Below, in pieces: positions 9,127-18,787 of a stretch of 64,000 nt of DNA (the first letter of the stretch is position 1; every line of letters begins with the position of its first letter). The notes beneath the pieces were generated by a model. It was not told the origin of the DNA, ran no database searches, and saw nothing but the letters and a program-made list of their open reading frames with translations. The stretch comes from Bacteroidales bacterium. Its GTDB lineage: Bacteria; Bacteroidota; Bacteroidia; Bacteroidales; UBA932. The translations under genes were made by a program, and so were the position numbers. The stretch lies in NCBI GenBank assembly GCA_029098505.1, contig JAQXOE010000011.1, positions 104,164 to 168,163 of the forward strand, in the 5' to 3' direction.

Positions 9127-10103
9127 TACTTGCTAAAGATTTCCTTTGGCGTTTTGTGTGTAAAGATACTCGCGCATATATGCTTGAATGTCAATAATTT
9201 TAGCCTATTCTGCTCGGATCTGTCGAATAGGCAGACAAGTGAAGCCTTTAAGTTCTTGGCCATTTCCGCCACCCACACTCCGGACGCGAGCAGGAAGTAG
9301 CGGAATCTGTGCCGCCAGCCTCGTATTATGGCTTCACCTTCTGCTTCAAATGGGCGACAAGGCCTTTTCCATTCGGAAAAATAGATAAGACTGCCCCGTA
9401 CTGCAGCTGGTCTGGTAGCGGACATCATCCTGGATGCCGTAGTCCTCCATTTGTGGATTAGGGAGATTTCAGAATCAGCCCATACTGTATAGCCCTCTAC
9501 CCTTGCAAGTCTGGCGAGAGCCATATCCTCAGGGGTAAAGAAGTACCTTTCATCGAACCATCCGAGTTTTCTGAATACCTCCGTTTTAATAAGGAAGGCT
9601 GCACCGCTTATGCTTTTGCTTTCTGCAAGGCCTTTTCCATATGCGCTGTCTATTGGTTCACTGTATAGGTGAAACTGCTGAAGAAGATACTTGTAAGCCT
9701 GAAATTCGGGACGTCCGCAGAGCTGAAGGCTCCCGTCAGCATTCAATAGAGTCGGACATACTATTGCAGCATTTTGTGGTAGTTCCTCGAGGTCGCGCAC
9801 AAGCTTGCCTATCACATCCTCGTGCAATTCTGTATCGTCATTGAGCACAAAGGTGTAGCGCCCTCCGGCCTGGCGTAGAGCAAGGTTATTGTTTTCGGCA
9901 AAACCTCTTATTTCATTGCTCTCGATGAACTTTACCCAGGGGAAGTCCTTGGTGGCTCTGGCGAGATTGGCCTTGTCGAAAAGATAGGCCACAACGAAGG
10001 TCTCGTACTCGAGACTGCAGTCAGTGTGTCTGCGCAATGACTCCAGGCATGGATACAGATTGTCCATCCTGTTCATACATACTATGACTATGCTGACGTC
10101 CAT
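9099..10103 (-). CDS. Family 2 glycosyltransferase
   Basis: 334 residues. Seen: the GT-A opening VSIVIVCMNRMDNLYPCLESL, the nucleotide-sugar motif FVLNDDTELHEDV near residue 90 (a DDT form of DxD), GAAFLIKTEVFRKLGWFDERYFFTPEDMALARLA in the acceptor half (ED motif), and a basic C-terminus. This resembles rhamnosyltransferase-like GT2 enzymes. Transcribed towards the DUF616 gene, with a 28-base tail-to-tail overlap. A possible -7 box (TATATTTG, minus strand, 10111-10118) lies only 7 bases before the ATG, so the transcript could be almost leaderless. Sugar specificity cannot be read from the sequence. Confidence 0.88.
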   Translation of the reverse strand: MDVSIVIVCMNRMDNLYPCLESLRRHTDCSLEYETFVVAYLFDKANLARATKDFPWVKFIESNEIRGFAENNNLALRQAGGRYTFVLNDDTELHEDVIGKLVRDLEELPQNAAIVCPTLLNADGSLQLCGRPEFQAYKYLLQQFHLYSEPIDSAYGKGLAESKSISGAAFLIKTEVFRKLGWFDERYFFTPEDMALARLARVEGYTVWADSEISLIHKWRTTASRMMSATRPAAVRGSLIYFSEWKRPCRPFEAEGEAIIRGWRHRFRYFLLASGVWVAEMAKNLKASLVCLFDRSEQNRLKLLTFKHICASIFTHKTPKEIFSKYYSELRNTR

Positions 10104-10139
10104 AATTTCGCAAATATAAGAAAAGATGTTCTGCTTTAG

Positions 10140-10171
10140 TTTGAGCCTTAGGCCAAATCTTGTTATTTTTG
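10140..10171 (+). promoter_or_regulatory. Predicted promoter of pyruvate kinase
   Basis: TTTG (10140-10143), 20 bases, then TATTTTTG (10164-10171): exact matches to both Bacteroidota boxes, 20 bases before the pyk ATG. Confidence 0.7.
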
Positions 10172-10191
10172 TATAATTTATTTAATGAAAG

Positions 10192-11595
10192 ATGGAAAAG
10201 AAGACGAAGATTATTTGCACAGTCGCAGGAAACCATTGCGAAGTTGATTTCATTCGCGAACTGTTCGAAAGCGGAATGAATGTAATGCGCATCAACTCAG
10301 CACACGTGACAACTGAACAGGCGCAGCAGATGGTGGACAACTGCAGGAAAGTGTCTGACAAGATAGCTATACTCATTGATACCAAGGGCCCTGAGGTACG
10401 TCTCACAGCTATGGAGGGCAGCATTGAAGTCAGAACTGACGAGATAATTGAAATTCACGATGATAATACTAAGCCTTGCCGGCCGGGTCATCTCTATACT
10501 ACTGATCCTCAACTTTCCAAAGATATCCCGCTTGGGGCTGACATCCTCATTGACGATGGTTTGGTGGACCTTCAAGTAATTGACAAAAGGGAAGGAACTC
10601 TGGTTTGCAGCGTCAGGAACGATGGCGTGCTCAAGGGGCGCAAAAGCGTCAATGTCCCGAATGTGAAAATTGCCCTTCCTGCCCTTACTGAGAAGGATAA
10701 ATCCTTCATACTCTGGGCAATAGAGGCCGATATCGATTTCATTGCCCATTCTTTTGTCAGAAGCCGCGAGGATTTGATCGAGATTCAGAATATTCTAGAT
10801 GAGCACAACAGCCCGATAAAACTGATTTCGAAGATTGAGAACCAGCAGGGCGTTGACAATCTAGATTCGATACTCTCGCATTGTTACGGAGTGATGGTGG
10901 CGCGCGGAGACCTCGGAGTGGAAATTCCGGCAGAGTTGATTCCGTCTATCCAGAGGGGCATTGTGAGAGCCTGCAGGGAGAGGAAGAAGCCGGTAATCGT
11001 TGCCACCCAGATGCTCCAGTCAATGATAGAGAATCCCCGGCCGACAAGAGCTGAGGTTACTGATGTGGCGAATGCCATTTATCAGGGTGCTGACGCAATA
11101 ATGCTGAGCGGAGAGACGGCTTCAGGCAAATATCCTGTCGAGGCTGTCCAAACGATGAAAAGAATCGCCCTTACCAATGAGCAGAATCTCGGAATTGACC
11201 TTGAACTCAATCTGCGCAAGGTCGTGAAGCCGCTCTCGGCCGTTCTTGCCCGTTCGCTGGTATCATCGACTACAGAACTTCCTGTAAAGGCAATAATAAT
11301 TGATACAATTACCGGAAGAATAGGCAGATACCTCTCTACTTTCAGACCGAAAATTCCTATCTTCGCGATGTGCTACCAAGAGCATACGATGAGAGAGCTG
11401 GCTCTGGTGAGAGGCGTCTATCCAATGAAGTTTGACAGGGTCAAGAGCAAGGAGGAGTATGTAACGAATTCCACTTCTATGCTTATTGAACTCGGTCTTA
11501 TCTCCAAAGGAGATTTGATAGGCTTTATCGGAGGCGTTTACGGAGAGGAGGGTGCCGCGCAAAGCGCTACCTATCTCGAGTTCCTGGAAGCTTGA
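10192..11595 (+). CDS. pyk: Pyruvate kinase
   Basis: Converts phosphoenolpyruvate and ADP to pyruvate and ATP in glycolysis. 467 residues, normal for the bacterial enzyme. Seen: TKIICTVAG start, MRINSAH, IDTKGPEVRL, the B-domain region, the catalytic stretch SKIENQQGV, MVARGDLGVEIP, the signature VATQMLQSMIENPRPTRAEV, MLSGETASGKYPVEAV, and a C-terminal allosteric-type domain. It has its own consensus promoter. The carboxylesterase gene begins 57 bases downstream. A short hairpin (11604-11620) in that gap has no T tract, so read-through is possible. Confidence 0.97.
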   Translation: MEKKTKIICTVAGNHCEVDFIRELFESGMNVMRINSAHVTTEQAQQMVDNCRKVSDKIAILIDTKGPEVRLTAMEGSIEVRTDEIIEIHDDNTKPCRPGHLYTTDPQLSKDIPLGADILIDDGLVDLQVIDKREGTLVCSVRNDGVLKGRKSVNVPNVKIALPALTEKDKSFILWAIEADIDFIAHSFVRSREDLIEIQNILDEHNSPIKLISKIENQQGVDNLDSILSHCYGVMVARGDLGVEIPAELIPSIQRGIVRACRERKKPVIVATQMLQSMIENPRPTRAEVTDVANAIYQGADAIMLSGETASGKYPVEAVQTMKRIALTNEQNLGIDLELNLRKVVKPLSAVLARSLVSSTTELPVKAIIIDTITGRIGRYLSTFRPKIPIFAMCYQEHTMRELALVRGVYPMKFDRVKSKEEYVTNSTSMLIELGLISKGDLIGFIGGVYGEEGAAQSATYLEFLEA

Positions 11596-11652
11596 ACATA
11601 AAAGGCCTCGTTGAGGCTGCACCATATCATTAATCATTAAAGCATACTACCT

Positions 11653-13164
11653 ATGTATTACAAAAAACTGTTTGCATTGGCCTCAGCCGGCATTCTGCTT
11701 GCATCCTGCTGCGGGGAAAAGACTCCTCAGCACACACTAATCGTAAACTCGACTGATGCCTTGGTACAGACCCGTCAGGGAACAGTATCAGGTTACATCG
11801 AGGATGGTATCTATACCTTCAAGGGAATAGAGTATGCCAAGGCTAAACGCTTTGAAGCACCTCAGGACCCTGACAGTTGGGATGGCGTCAAGACCGCCCT
11901 TTATTGGGGAGACCAGTGTTATCAGGCTCCGCGAGTTACCTGGCAGGATGACTGCGAAGCCTTCCTTTATCAATGGGATGATGGTACACAATCTGATGAT
12001 TGTCAGGTACTTAATGTTTGGACTAAGGGAATAAACGACGGAAAGAAACGTCCAGTTATGGTTTGGCTTCACGGAGGCGGTTACGCAATGGGAGCCAGCA
12101 GCGAGCTTCCTTTCTATGACGGAGCCAATCTGGCAAAGAAGGACGTTGTCCTGGTCAGCATCAACCACAGACTCAACATTCTCGGTTTCCTTGATCTTTC
12201 AGACTACGGTGAGAAGTACAAGTATTCGGCCAATGCCGGAGTGCTCGATATGATAAAGGCTCTCGAGTGGGTTAACAAGAATATAGAAAACTTCGGAGGT
12301 GACCCAAACAATGTGACCATATTCGGACAGTCAGGCGGTGGCGGCAAGGTGAACATACTCCTTACCACTCCTGGCGCCAAGGGTCTCTTCCATAGAGGCA
12401 TTATCGAGAGCGGTTCTATGATAGAAATGGGCAGCAAGGAAGATGCAAGAAAGCTTGGCAATGCCGTAGTAGAGAAGCTCGGTCTCAATGAAAAGACCAT
12501 AGACGAGATTCAGACTATGCCGTACAGCCAGCTCCTCGATGCAGCAACTGAAGCTCTCGTGGGAATGGATCCAAACAATGTAATGTATAAGTTTATGGGC
12601 GCTGCAATGGCTTTCAGCCCTTGCGTTGATGGCGAAGTCATTCCTTTCCAGCCTTCAGATCCTCGTGTAGCTGAGGTTTCAAAGGGTCTTCCTACCATTA
12701 TCGGTTACAACTCAGTAGAGACTATGGCTGACGCTGTATTCAAGAACGCTGACGTTCGCTATAATCTTGGCGAGACCAAGCAGTACATTTACATTTTCGC
12801 CAAGCCATCTCCTCTTATGGACGGCAGCTTTGATACCAACCACTGCGCTGAGATGCCTTATGTTTTCAACAATATCGACAAGGGTAAGTATATGGTTGGC
12901 TGTGAACCTTCAGCATATAAGCTCGCAGACTTTATGTCCGATGTTTGGGTATCCTTCGCCAAGGACGGCTGTCCTGATGTGAAGAAATTCAAATGGGAGG
13001 TTTACAATCCTGAGACCAAGCCTGTTGTAGTATTCAACGACAAGACTTTCACCATCCACGATGGCGATCCTTATTACGAGGAAATGGCTAATCACGTTCG
13101 TCCAAACTTCCCTATTAGAGGACTCTCAATTTGGGAAAAACTGGCCTCAGGAGCTACAAAGTAG
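11653..13164 (+). CDS. Type-B carboxylesterase lipoprotein
   Basis: 503 residues, alpha/beta-hydrolase of the carboxylesterase family. A lipobox (LLAS-C19) predicts membrane anchoring. Seen: oxyanion-hole HGGGY at 140-144, nucleophile S227 in GQSGGG (the family usually has GESAGG), and a probable catalytic His in NHCAEMPYVFNN. Such enzymes in gut Bacteroidota often remove acyl groups from dietary glycans; that is inference from the neighbouring GH2 gene, not seen. Its last 11 bases overlap the end of the opposite-strand GH2 gene. Confidence 0.88.
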   Translation: MYYKKLFALASAGILLASCCGEKTPQHTLIVNSTDALVQTRQGTVSGYIEDGIYTFKGIEYAKAKRFEAPQDPDSWDGVKTALYWGDQCYQAPRVTWQDDCEAFLYQWDDGTQSDDCQVLNVWTKGINDGKKRPVMVWLHGGGYAMGASSELPFYDGANLAKKDVVLVSINHRLNILGFLDLSDYGEKYKYSANAGVLDMIKALEWVNKNIENFGGDPNNVTIFGQSGGGGKVNILLTTPGAKGLFHRGIIESGSMIEMGSKEDARKLGNAVVEKLGLNEKTIDEIQTMPYSQLLDAATEALVGMDPNNVMYKFMGAAMAFSPCVDGEVIPFQPSDPRVAEVSKGLPTIIGYNSVETMADAVFKNADVRYNLGETKQYIYIFAKPSPLMDGSFDTNHCAEMPYVFNNIDKGKYMVGCEPSAYKLADFMSDVWVSFAKDGCPDVKKFKWEVYNPETKPVVVFNDKTFTIHDGDPYYEEMANHVRPNFPIRGLSIWEKLASGATK

Positions 13165-15814
13165 CCACTGGACCGACATTGATGTCTATCGAAGCAGGTT
13201 TCAAGCCTTTGGCGCTCACTTTCAAAGTAGCAGTTCCAGGCTTGGCACCTGCTTCAAGTACTACCACAAGCTCGCCGTGGAAGGCTTTCATTACAGGCTC
13301 GGTAAAGACCTCTGTTGAGGTAGCGTCGCCGTTGCATACTGAATTGAATCGTGCTGCTCCACTGACGCTGAACTGAAGCCTGTTTTCTGCATCCGGACAA
13401 AGATTGCCGTCCTTGTCCACTATTCGTACCGTGACGAATGAAAGGTCCGGAGTATCTGCAGCAGCCTGAGTATCAGCATAAAGCGTTGTTGCTTGCAGTT
13501 CGCTGCGGTCTGCGATGAGCTCGATATGATGAGGCTTGCCTGCGGTCCTGATTACTTTCTCCGCAGCGACATTGCCTTTCGCATCATAAGCGACAACCTT
13601 AAGTTCACCCGGCTCATATACGGTATCCATCCACCTCAGACGGTATCGGTTGAGGCGGTTCTTCTCTTCTGGAGCATCCGGATTGGCTGCGCTGGTAGTG
13701 TCTCCCCAAGGAGTCGGAATATCGATCATATCCGACTTGTACTCATCAAGTTCTATGTCAATATGGCGGCGACGGCCCTGACTTTTGCCGTTGATGAAGA
13801 CCTCAGCCTCAGGGTAGCTTGTATATACGAAGACAGGAGTGACTTCACCTTCGCGGCCCTTCCAGCTCCAGTGAGGAAGTACGTGCAGGGTTTCACGTTC
13901 AGGAGCCCAGTGTACGCGATAGAGCCAAGCCCTGTCCTTTGGCAATCCGGCAAGGTCAAAGATGCCGAAATAGCTTGAACGTGAAGGCCAGTACTCATCG
14001 TATGGAGTAGGTTCGCCAAGGTAGTCGAAACCGGTCCATACAAATTCTCCTATCACCCAAGGGGCCTTGTCCTGCCACATCCAATCATCGTCCGGAAGAT
14101 TGCTCCAGATACAGGATTCCATATCGTAACTTGAAATCTGTCCATCTTCGTAGGCTTCTCCGTGGTTTTCGACAACTGGGAACTTGTAAACTCCCCTGCT
14201 GGATATGGTTGAAGCGGTTTCGCTGCCCAGAATTATGCCCTTCGGCGATGCCGCGTGTCCGATTTCATATTTGTGGAGGCGGTAATTGAAACCAGGTATA
14301 TCGCTGGCCTGGAATACTCCGCTGAGAATAGGAGCCTCTCCCCTGTCAAGACCTTGAGTGCAAGGTCGTGTCGGGTCAAGTCTATGTATAAGGTCCTGGA
14401 TTTCACGTGTATATTTCAGTCCGAGAGCATCTCCCTGCTCAGGGATTTCATTGCCAATGGACCACATTATTATGCTCGGATGGTTCCTGTGCACCAGTAT
14501 GAGATTCTCGAAGTCGCGTTTCCACCATTCCCTGCCGTCGGCATTCGGTGATTCCGTGTCGATTTCATTGAAGAAACGTGCATAACCGTTCTTGCACTTC
14601 TCATAAATCCACATATCCATAGACTCGGCCATCACCATCATTCCCATTTCGTCACAAATGTCCATCTGCCAAGGCGCAGGCATATTGTGCGATGTTCTGA
14701 TGGCGTCACAGCCTATTTCCTTGAGCAATCTTATCTGGCGGCGGAATGCAGCCTTGTTGAAAGCCGCACCCAAGGGACCGAGGTCGTGATGCAGGCAGAC
14801 CCCCTTGAATTTGCGCAATACGCCGTTGAGCTTGAAGCCGTCTCGGGTGTACTCAATCTCCCTGATTCCGGTTCTGCTTTCTTGCCTGTCAAGCACTAGC
14901 CCGTTCGAACTTATCTCAGTGACAAGTGTGTAGAGTACAGGATGTTCCGGACTCCAAAGCTTAGGTTCCGGGACTATGAGAAGCTGCTCGCTTTCATTTG
15001 AATTGTTCATCGGAGCCTCGCTGCGAGCGACTTCCCTGCCCTCATTGTCAATGAGCCTGTGGCTCACCTTCACTGCTCTTCGCGGGCCATCACACCTGAT
15101 GGAGCTTGTCACTGCGACTCTCGCTTCTTTTGCTGTAATTCCCTCCGAATCAATGCTATCAAGCCTCGTTGTGCGAATGAAATTGCCCCAGGTGCTGAGC
15201 CCGACGCTCTGCCCGAGGAGCAATCTGACCGGACGATAAAGTCCTGCTCCAGGATACCATCTGCTGGACTCTTCCACATTCTTCAGATGAACCGCAAGGC
15301 TATGCTTGCCGGGAAGGATGTGCCCCTCCATAGATCTGTCCCGTGGAAGGAAAGAACTGATGTCGATCGTGAAGGTGTTGTAACCATATGCCCAGTATCC
15401 GGCCTTCTCGCCATCTATATACACGGTAGGTTCAGCCATTGCCCCATCGAACTGCAACTCAGCGTGTGCGTATCCTTCAGGAATGTCAATTACTGTACGG
15501 TACCAGCCTTCTCCTATCCAGGGAAGTGCTCCGCTTCTACCTGTCTTTTCAGTCGCTTCAGTCTCTCCATTCTGCTCAATTGCTACGACCTGTTTGTCAA
15601 TTTCCTTGTCGAAAGGTCCTGATATGGCCCAGTCGTGAGGAATGCTGACGCTTTCCCAAGCTGAATCATCGTAATCAGGCTTTTCAGCGCCTTGAACGGC
15701 CCCCTTTTGGAATTTCCAGCCTGATAGAAGAAGCCTTTCACTTGATTCCTTGTACTGAGCAAATAGCGAAGATGCCATAATGAGCATCAATGAAGCGAGG
15801 ACGAATCTTTTCAT
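13154..15814 (-). CDS. Glycoside hydrolase family 2 (beta-galactosidase-like)
   Basis: 886 residues with signal peptide MKRFVLASLMLIMASSLFAQ. Domain order: jelly-roll sugar-binding domain (about 25-205), Ig-like domain (about 210-320), TIM barrel (about 325-610), then C-terminal beta domains including a DUF4982-like part. Likely acid/base E456 in WSIGNEIPE, and likely nucleophile E532 in LGSETAST, by analogy with related GH2 enzymes. GEFVWTGFDYLGEPTPY at 589-605 is a typical substrate-pocket loop. A periplasmic exo-beta-glycosidase is expected; galactosidase versus glucuronidase or other specificity is not settled by eye. No SusC/SusD pair flanks it. Confidence 0.9.
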   Translation of the reverse strand: MKRFVLASLMLIMASSLFAQYKESSERLLLSGWKFQKGAVQGAEKPDYDDSAWESVSIPHDWAISGPFDKEIDKQVVAIEQNGETEATEKTGRSGALPWIGEGWYRTVIDIPEGYAHAELQFDGAMAEPTVYIDGEKAGYWAYGYNTFTIDISSFLPRDRSMEGHILPGKHSLAVHLKNVEESSRWYPGAGLYRPVRLLLGQSVGLSTWGNFIRTTRLDSIDSEGITAKEARVAVTSSIRCDGPRRAVKVSHRLIDNEGREVARSEAPMNNSNESEQLLIVPEPKLWSPEHPVLYTLVTEISSNGLVLDRQESRTGIREIEYTRDGFKLNGVLRKFKGVCLHHDLGPLGAAFNKAAFRRQIRLLKEIGCDAIRTSHNMPAPWQMDICDEMGMMVMAESMDMWIYEKCKNGYARFFNEIDTESPNADGREWWKRDFENLILVHRNHPSIIMWSIGNEIPEQGDALGLKYTREIQDLIHRLDPTRPCTQGLDRGEAPILSGVFQASDIPGFNYRLHKYEIGHAASPKGIILGSETASTISSRGVYKFPVVENHGEAYEDGQISSYDMESCIWSNLPDDDWMWQDKAPWVIGEFVWTGFDYLGEPTPYDEYWPSRSSYFGIFDLAGLPKDRAWLYRVHWAPERETLHVLPHWSWKGREGEVTPVFVYTSYPEAEVFINGKSQGRRRHIDIELDEYKSDMIDIPTPWGDTTSAANPDAPEEKNRLNRYRLRWMDTVYEPGELKVVAYDAKGNVAAEKVIRTAGKPHHIELIADRSELQATTLYADTQAAADTPDLSFVTVRIVDKDGNLCPDAENRLQFSVSGAARFNSVCNGDATSTEVFTEPVMKAFHGELVVVLEAGAKPGTATLKVSAKGLKPASIDINVGPVATL

Positions 15815-15855
15815 ATCTTTTGATATAGTGTATAAGTATATGCGGTGTTTTGCTC

Positions 15856-15863
15856 CAAAGATA
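15856..15863 (-). promoter_or_regulatory. Predicted -7 box for the GH2 gene
   Basis: TATCTTTG on the minus strand matches TAnnTTTG exactly, 41 bases before the GH2 ATG. The -33 box is weak. Confidence 0.45.
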
Positions 15864-15974
15864 CGATTTTTTTCTTCACAGGAATTGGCCTTGGATGCTA
15901 TTTTTATTACCTTTATTGCTTGAATCTATGGTTATGCCTATGTGTTCCTGTGAAATAATAAACACTAAAACTAT

Positions 15975-17087
15975 ATGGACCAAAAAAGAATTGTTTTCAT
16001 CGATTGGATTAGAGTAGTCGCTTGTTTTCTGGTAATGCTAGTCCATGCTTCAGAGAATTTCTATGCCGCTGACGCTTCCGGACTGGCGGGCAATGTATCA
16101 TTGCTCGCAAACGAAGCAAACCGCTTCTGGGTAGCTTTTTACGACGGTTTCTGTGGTCGAACCTGTGTTCCCCTGTTTATGATAGTATCAGCCTTCCTGC
16201 TTGTGCCTATCAAGCCGGGAACCACGATGACCTCATTCTACAAAAGGCGTTTTCTGCGAATATTGCCTCCGGTAATATTCTTTATGCTCGTTTATTGCCT
16301 TCTTCCTCTTGCCTGGGGAGGAATGAGTTGGGAACAGTCAGTGGCTGACCTGAAGAATCTTCCTTGGAACTTCCCTTCAATGGCTGGACATCTCTGGTTC
16401 ATCTATCCGCTTATCAGTCTTTATCTTATCATTCCTGTAGTCTCTCCTTGGCTAGAAAGGTCGAGCGCAAAGGAAGAACTCATTTTCATATCGATTTTCA
16501 TTCTTTCCACCTTCATACCTTTCATCAAGAGATTCATTGCACCTGAACTCTGGGGCGAATGCTTCTGGAACGGATTCACTGCATTATGGTATTGCTCCGG
16601 TTATCTCGGATACCTTGTCCTGGCGCATTACATCAGGGTGCATCTTGATTGGAATCGTCGCAAGCGTCTCATAGTAGGAGCATTGGCCTTCCTTGTCGGT
16701 GCCGCTTTCACAGGCTGGTCATTCTGGTTCAAAGGCGTTCCCGGAGAACTTATCGAGACTCCTTCACTTGAATGGGCTTGGGAGTTCTGTACTCCTAATG
16801 TGCTTCTCGCTACCTTCGGAGCCTTCCTGCTCTTCACTTGCATCGAGGCAAAGCAAACGCCGAAAGTCATTGGCGAGATTTCGCGTCTGTCTTTCGGCAT
16901 GTACTTGATGCACCTTCTTTTCCTGGCGCCTATTGCCAAACTGGTGATAGGTGGCAATGTTGCCGAGCCTCTCATTCCTGTCTGGCTGGCCATTCCTGTC
17001 ATAGCAGTATTGACCTATGTTTGTTGTGTTGTGACCAGCAAACTCATTTCCCTCATACCGGGAAGCAAGTGGATTATAGGAGCCTGA
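15975..17087 (+). CDS. Acyltransferase family 3 membrane protein
   Basis: 370 residues with about 10 hydrophobic helices. Seen: the family opening IDWIRVVACFLVMLVHASEN, where the His after the first helix is the conserved catalytic residue, then FMIVSAFLLVP, YKRRFLRILPPVIF, SMAGHLWFIYPLISLYLIIPV and FGMYLMHLLFLAPI. These inner-membrane enzymes usually O-acetylate surface glycans or lipids; the acceptor here is unknown. Divergent from GH2. It ends 12 bases before the convergent sigma-operon gene. Confidence 0.9.
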   Translation: MDQKRIVFIDWIRVVACFLVMLVHASENFYAADASGLAGNVSLLANEANRFWVAFYDGFCGRTCVPLFMIVSAFLLVPIKPGTTMTSFYKRRFLRILPPVIFFMLVYCLLPLAWGGMSWEQSVADLKNLPWNFPSMAGHLWFIYPLISLYLIIPVVSPWLERSSAKEELIFISIFILSTFIPFIKRFIAPELWGECFWNGFTALWYCSGYLGYLVLAHYIRVHLDWNRRKRLIVGALAFLVGAAFTGWSFWFKGVPGELIETPSLEWAWEFCTPNVLLATFGAFLLFTCIEAKQTPKVIGEISRLSFGMYLMHLLFLAPIAKLVIGGNVAEPLIPVWLAIPVIAVLTYVCCVVTSKLISLIPGSKWIIGA

Positions 17088-17099
17088 CGCTCCTTTGAA

Positions 17100-18245
17100 T
17101 CATCTTATGGACCACAGTAGCCCGACATTCAGGTTGAGCACTGTGGTTCTTTCTTTGAATACGCAGCTCTCCTTCGCACCCGTCGGGTAGTAAGTGTCAG
17201 CGCCGATTCCCATCTGCAGAGCCAGATGTCTGCCGAGGCTGTATCTGGCATTCGCTCCAAGATTAGTCGATAACTGGAAACCCTTGATATTCAGCTTGTC
17301 AGAATTGGCAATTCCCAAAGCCCCGGTGCCTCCTGCTGTCGCGCTTATGCTGAAATGCCCGCTTTTGAATAGGTCATAGTTCAGTATCAGAGGTATTCCG
17401 ATGTAATTTGCCTGCGCCTTTCCGAGTTCGTACTGCATCTTTCCCTCAATCTGCGACCAGCTGATACCGCTACCTATGCTGAAGCGTCCAGTCAGATACT
17501 TCTCGGCTATGAGACTCATCTTGAATGACACGTTCCAGTCATAATCAGACAATTCGGTTTTCGTGACATTGCCCTCGGCATTCTCGAATGGTGAGTTGCG
17601 GAGTGGAGTGGCAATTGCTTGATAGCTTGATGCTGCAGAAGCCATCGAAATTGCATTTGTTTTCCCTGAAGCTCCACCTGCGGAGAAAGAAATCACGCTC
17701 GGGTAGCGCCTGCCTTCCTTTTCCTCCTCGTACGGCCAATCCTCGAATTCAGGCTCGTCAACTCTCTCTCTTTCTGTTGTACTTGTCTCAATACCAATGC
17801 TTTGAGTCTGCTCTACTTCGCTGCAGACCGGTTCTTCATCCTCAATGTCGAGCAGCTTTTTCTCTTCGATTACCTGGTGCTCGCGTGCCATTGTAATCCT
17901 CTCCCGAACGGGAGAGTTTGGAGTCTCTTCTGCGAGCATTGCCAAGAGCTCAATGTTCTCCGTCTGTTCCGGACTCGAGGGAATGACGCTGGCGCTCAAT
18001 ACTTCGACTGGCGCATCGTTTCCGACTTTATTGCCCGAAGGCAGAAGGAGGAAAAGGGTCAAGCAGGCGGCAATGCTCACAGGAAGCGCTATTGTGAGAC
18101 TTTTCCGCCAGTCCGGCCGCTTCACCGGCATTGCCTTTGGCTGTTCCGTCAATGAAGACTGGAGCGCATCCCAAAGCCCTTCCGGCTCAGCCATACTGTA
18201 TTGGTTGAGCTTATCTTCAAGTTGTTCTGTCCAATCTCCTTTCAT
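17100..18245 (-). CDS. Predicted anti-sigma-like protein fused to an outer-membrane barrel domain
   Basis: 381 residues in three parts. Residues 1-48 are a charged cytoplasmic-looking segment (WTEQLEDKLNQYSMAEPEG). A single membrane helix follows at about 49-69 (LTIALPVSIAACLTLFLLLP). Then comes a low-complexity Glu-rich linker (about 70-190). Residues about 200-381 form alternating strands (NVSFKMSLIAEKY, HLALQMGIGADTYYPTGA) resembling a PorT/OmpW-like small barrel and end in LNVGLLWSIR. The start overlaps the sigma-factor stop by 4 bases (ATGA), indicating translational coupling. Position and the N-terminal part suggest an anti-sigma role; this is inference, as no ZAS zinc motif was seen. 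Confidence 0.65.
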   Translation of the reverse strand: MKGDWTEQLEDKLNQYSMAEPEGLWDALQSSLTEQPKAMPVKRPDWRKSLTIALPVSIAACLTLFLLLPSGNKVGNDAPVEVLSASVIPSSPEQTENIELLAMLAEETPNSPVRERITMAREHQVIEEKKLLDIEDEEPVCSEVEQTQSIGIETSTTERERVDEPEFEDWPYEEEKEGRRYPSVISFSAGGASGKTNAISMASAASSYQAIATPLRNSPFENAEGNVTKTELSDYDWNVSFKMSLIAEKYLTGRFSIGSGISWSQIEGKMQYELGKAQANYIGIPLILNYDLFKSGHFSISATAGGTGALGIANSDKLNIKGFQLSTNLGANARYSLGRHLALQMGIGADTYYPTGAKESCVFKERTTVLNLNVGLLWSIR

Positions 18246-18784
18246 TGTTTCATCTTTTCTTTGAGCTTTTTGGCGAGCATTGCCTTGGCTCTGTGATATT
18301 GCGATGCTGAAGTTCCTTCTGAGATGCCCAGCATCGAGGCAATCTCCTTGTGACTTTTCTTTTCGAAGAGGTATAAGTTGAATACCGTTCTGTATCCTTC
18401 CGGCAAACTGTGTATGGCATTCAGAATATCAGCTTCGCCTATCGCTTCTATATCTGGCGGCTCATCATCTGCAAGATCCGGCATAGCCACGTCTTCATTG
18501 AATATGCTCAGTTTCTTCTTCTCCCTGAGCCTGTTGACGGCTTCATTTACGGCAATACGGCTGATCCAGGCCCTCAGTGAGCCTTCTCCCTTGTAAGTGA
18601 ACTTGTCAAGGGAACGGAAGGCTTTAAGGTAAACGTCCTGAAGTATATCCTTAATTTCCTCTCCATCAGCGACATATCTCGAACAAACTACCGATATATA
18701 TGAAACGGTCTGTTCATAAACGGAGCGCAGCGCGTCGATTTCACCGCGCTGTGCCCTGCTTACTATGTCACTTGTAATCTTCAA
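18242..18784 (-). CDS. ECF-type RNA polymerase sigma factor
   Basis: 180 residues. Region 2: YVADGEEIKDILQDVYLKAFRSL, then GSLRAWISRIAVNEAVNRLR. Region 4: LPEGYRTVFNLYLFEKKSHKEIASMLGISEGT, then SQYHRAKAMLAKKL. Two-domain sigma-70 of the ECF class. It starts 3 bases after the stop of the NigD-like gene and overlaps the next gene by 4 bases, so all three are co-expressed from the upstream promoter. Autoregulation is likely for this class but no target promoters can be recognised here. Confidence 0.93.
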   Translation of the reverse strand: MKITSDIVSRAQRGEIDALRSVYEQTVSYISVVCSRYVADGEEIKDILQDVYLKAFRSLDKFTYKGEGSLRAWISRIAVNEAVNRLREKKKLSIFNEDVAMPDLADDEPPDIEAIGEADILNAIHSLPEGYRTVFNLYLFEKKSHKEIASMLGISEGTSASQYHRAKAMLAKKLKEKMKQ

Positions 18785-18787
18785 ATC

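Noticed and set aside
11604..11620. Hairpin after pyruvate kinase as a terminator
   Set aside because: 6-bp stem including a G-U pair, with no T tract; not enough to call.
11653..15814. Polysaccharide utilisation locus around the esterase and GH2 genes
   Set aside because: No SusC/SusD pair, no hybrid two-component or anti-sigma partner next to them; only two enzymes are adjacent.
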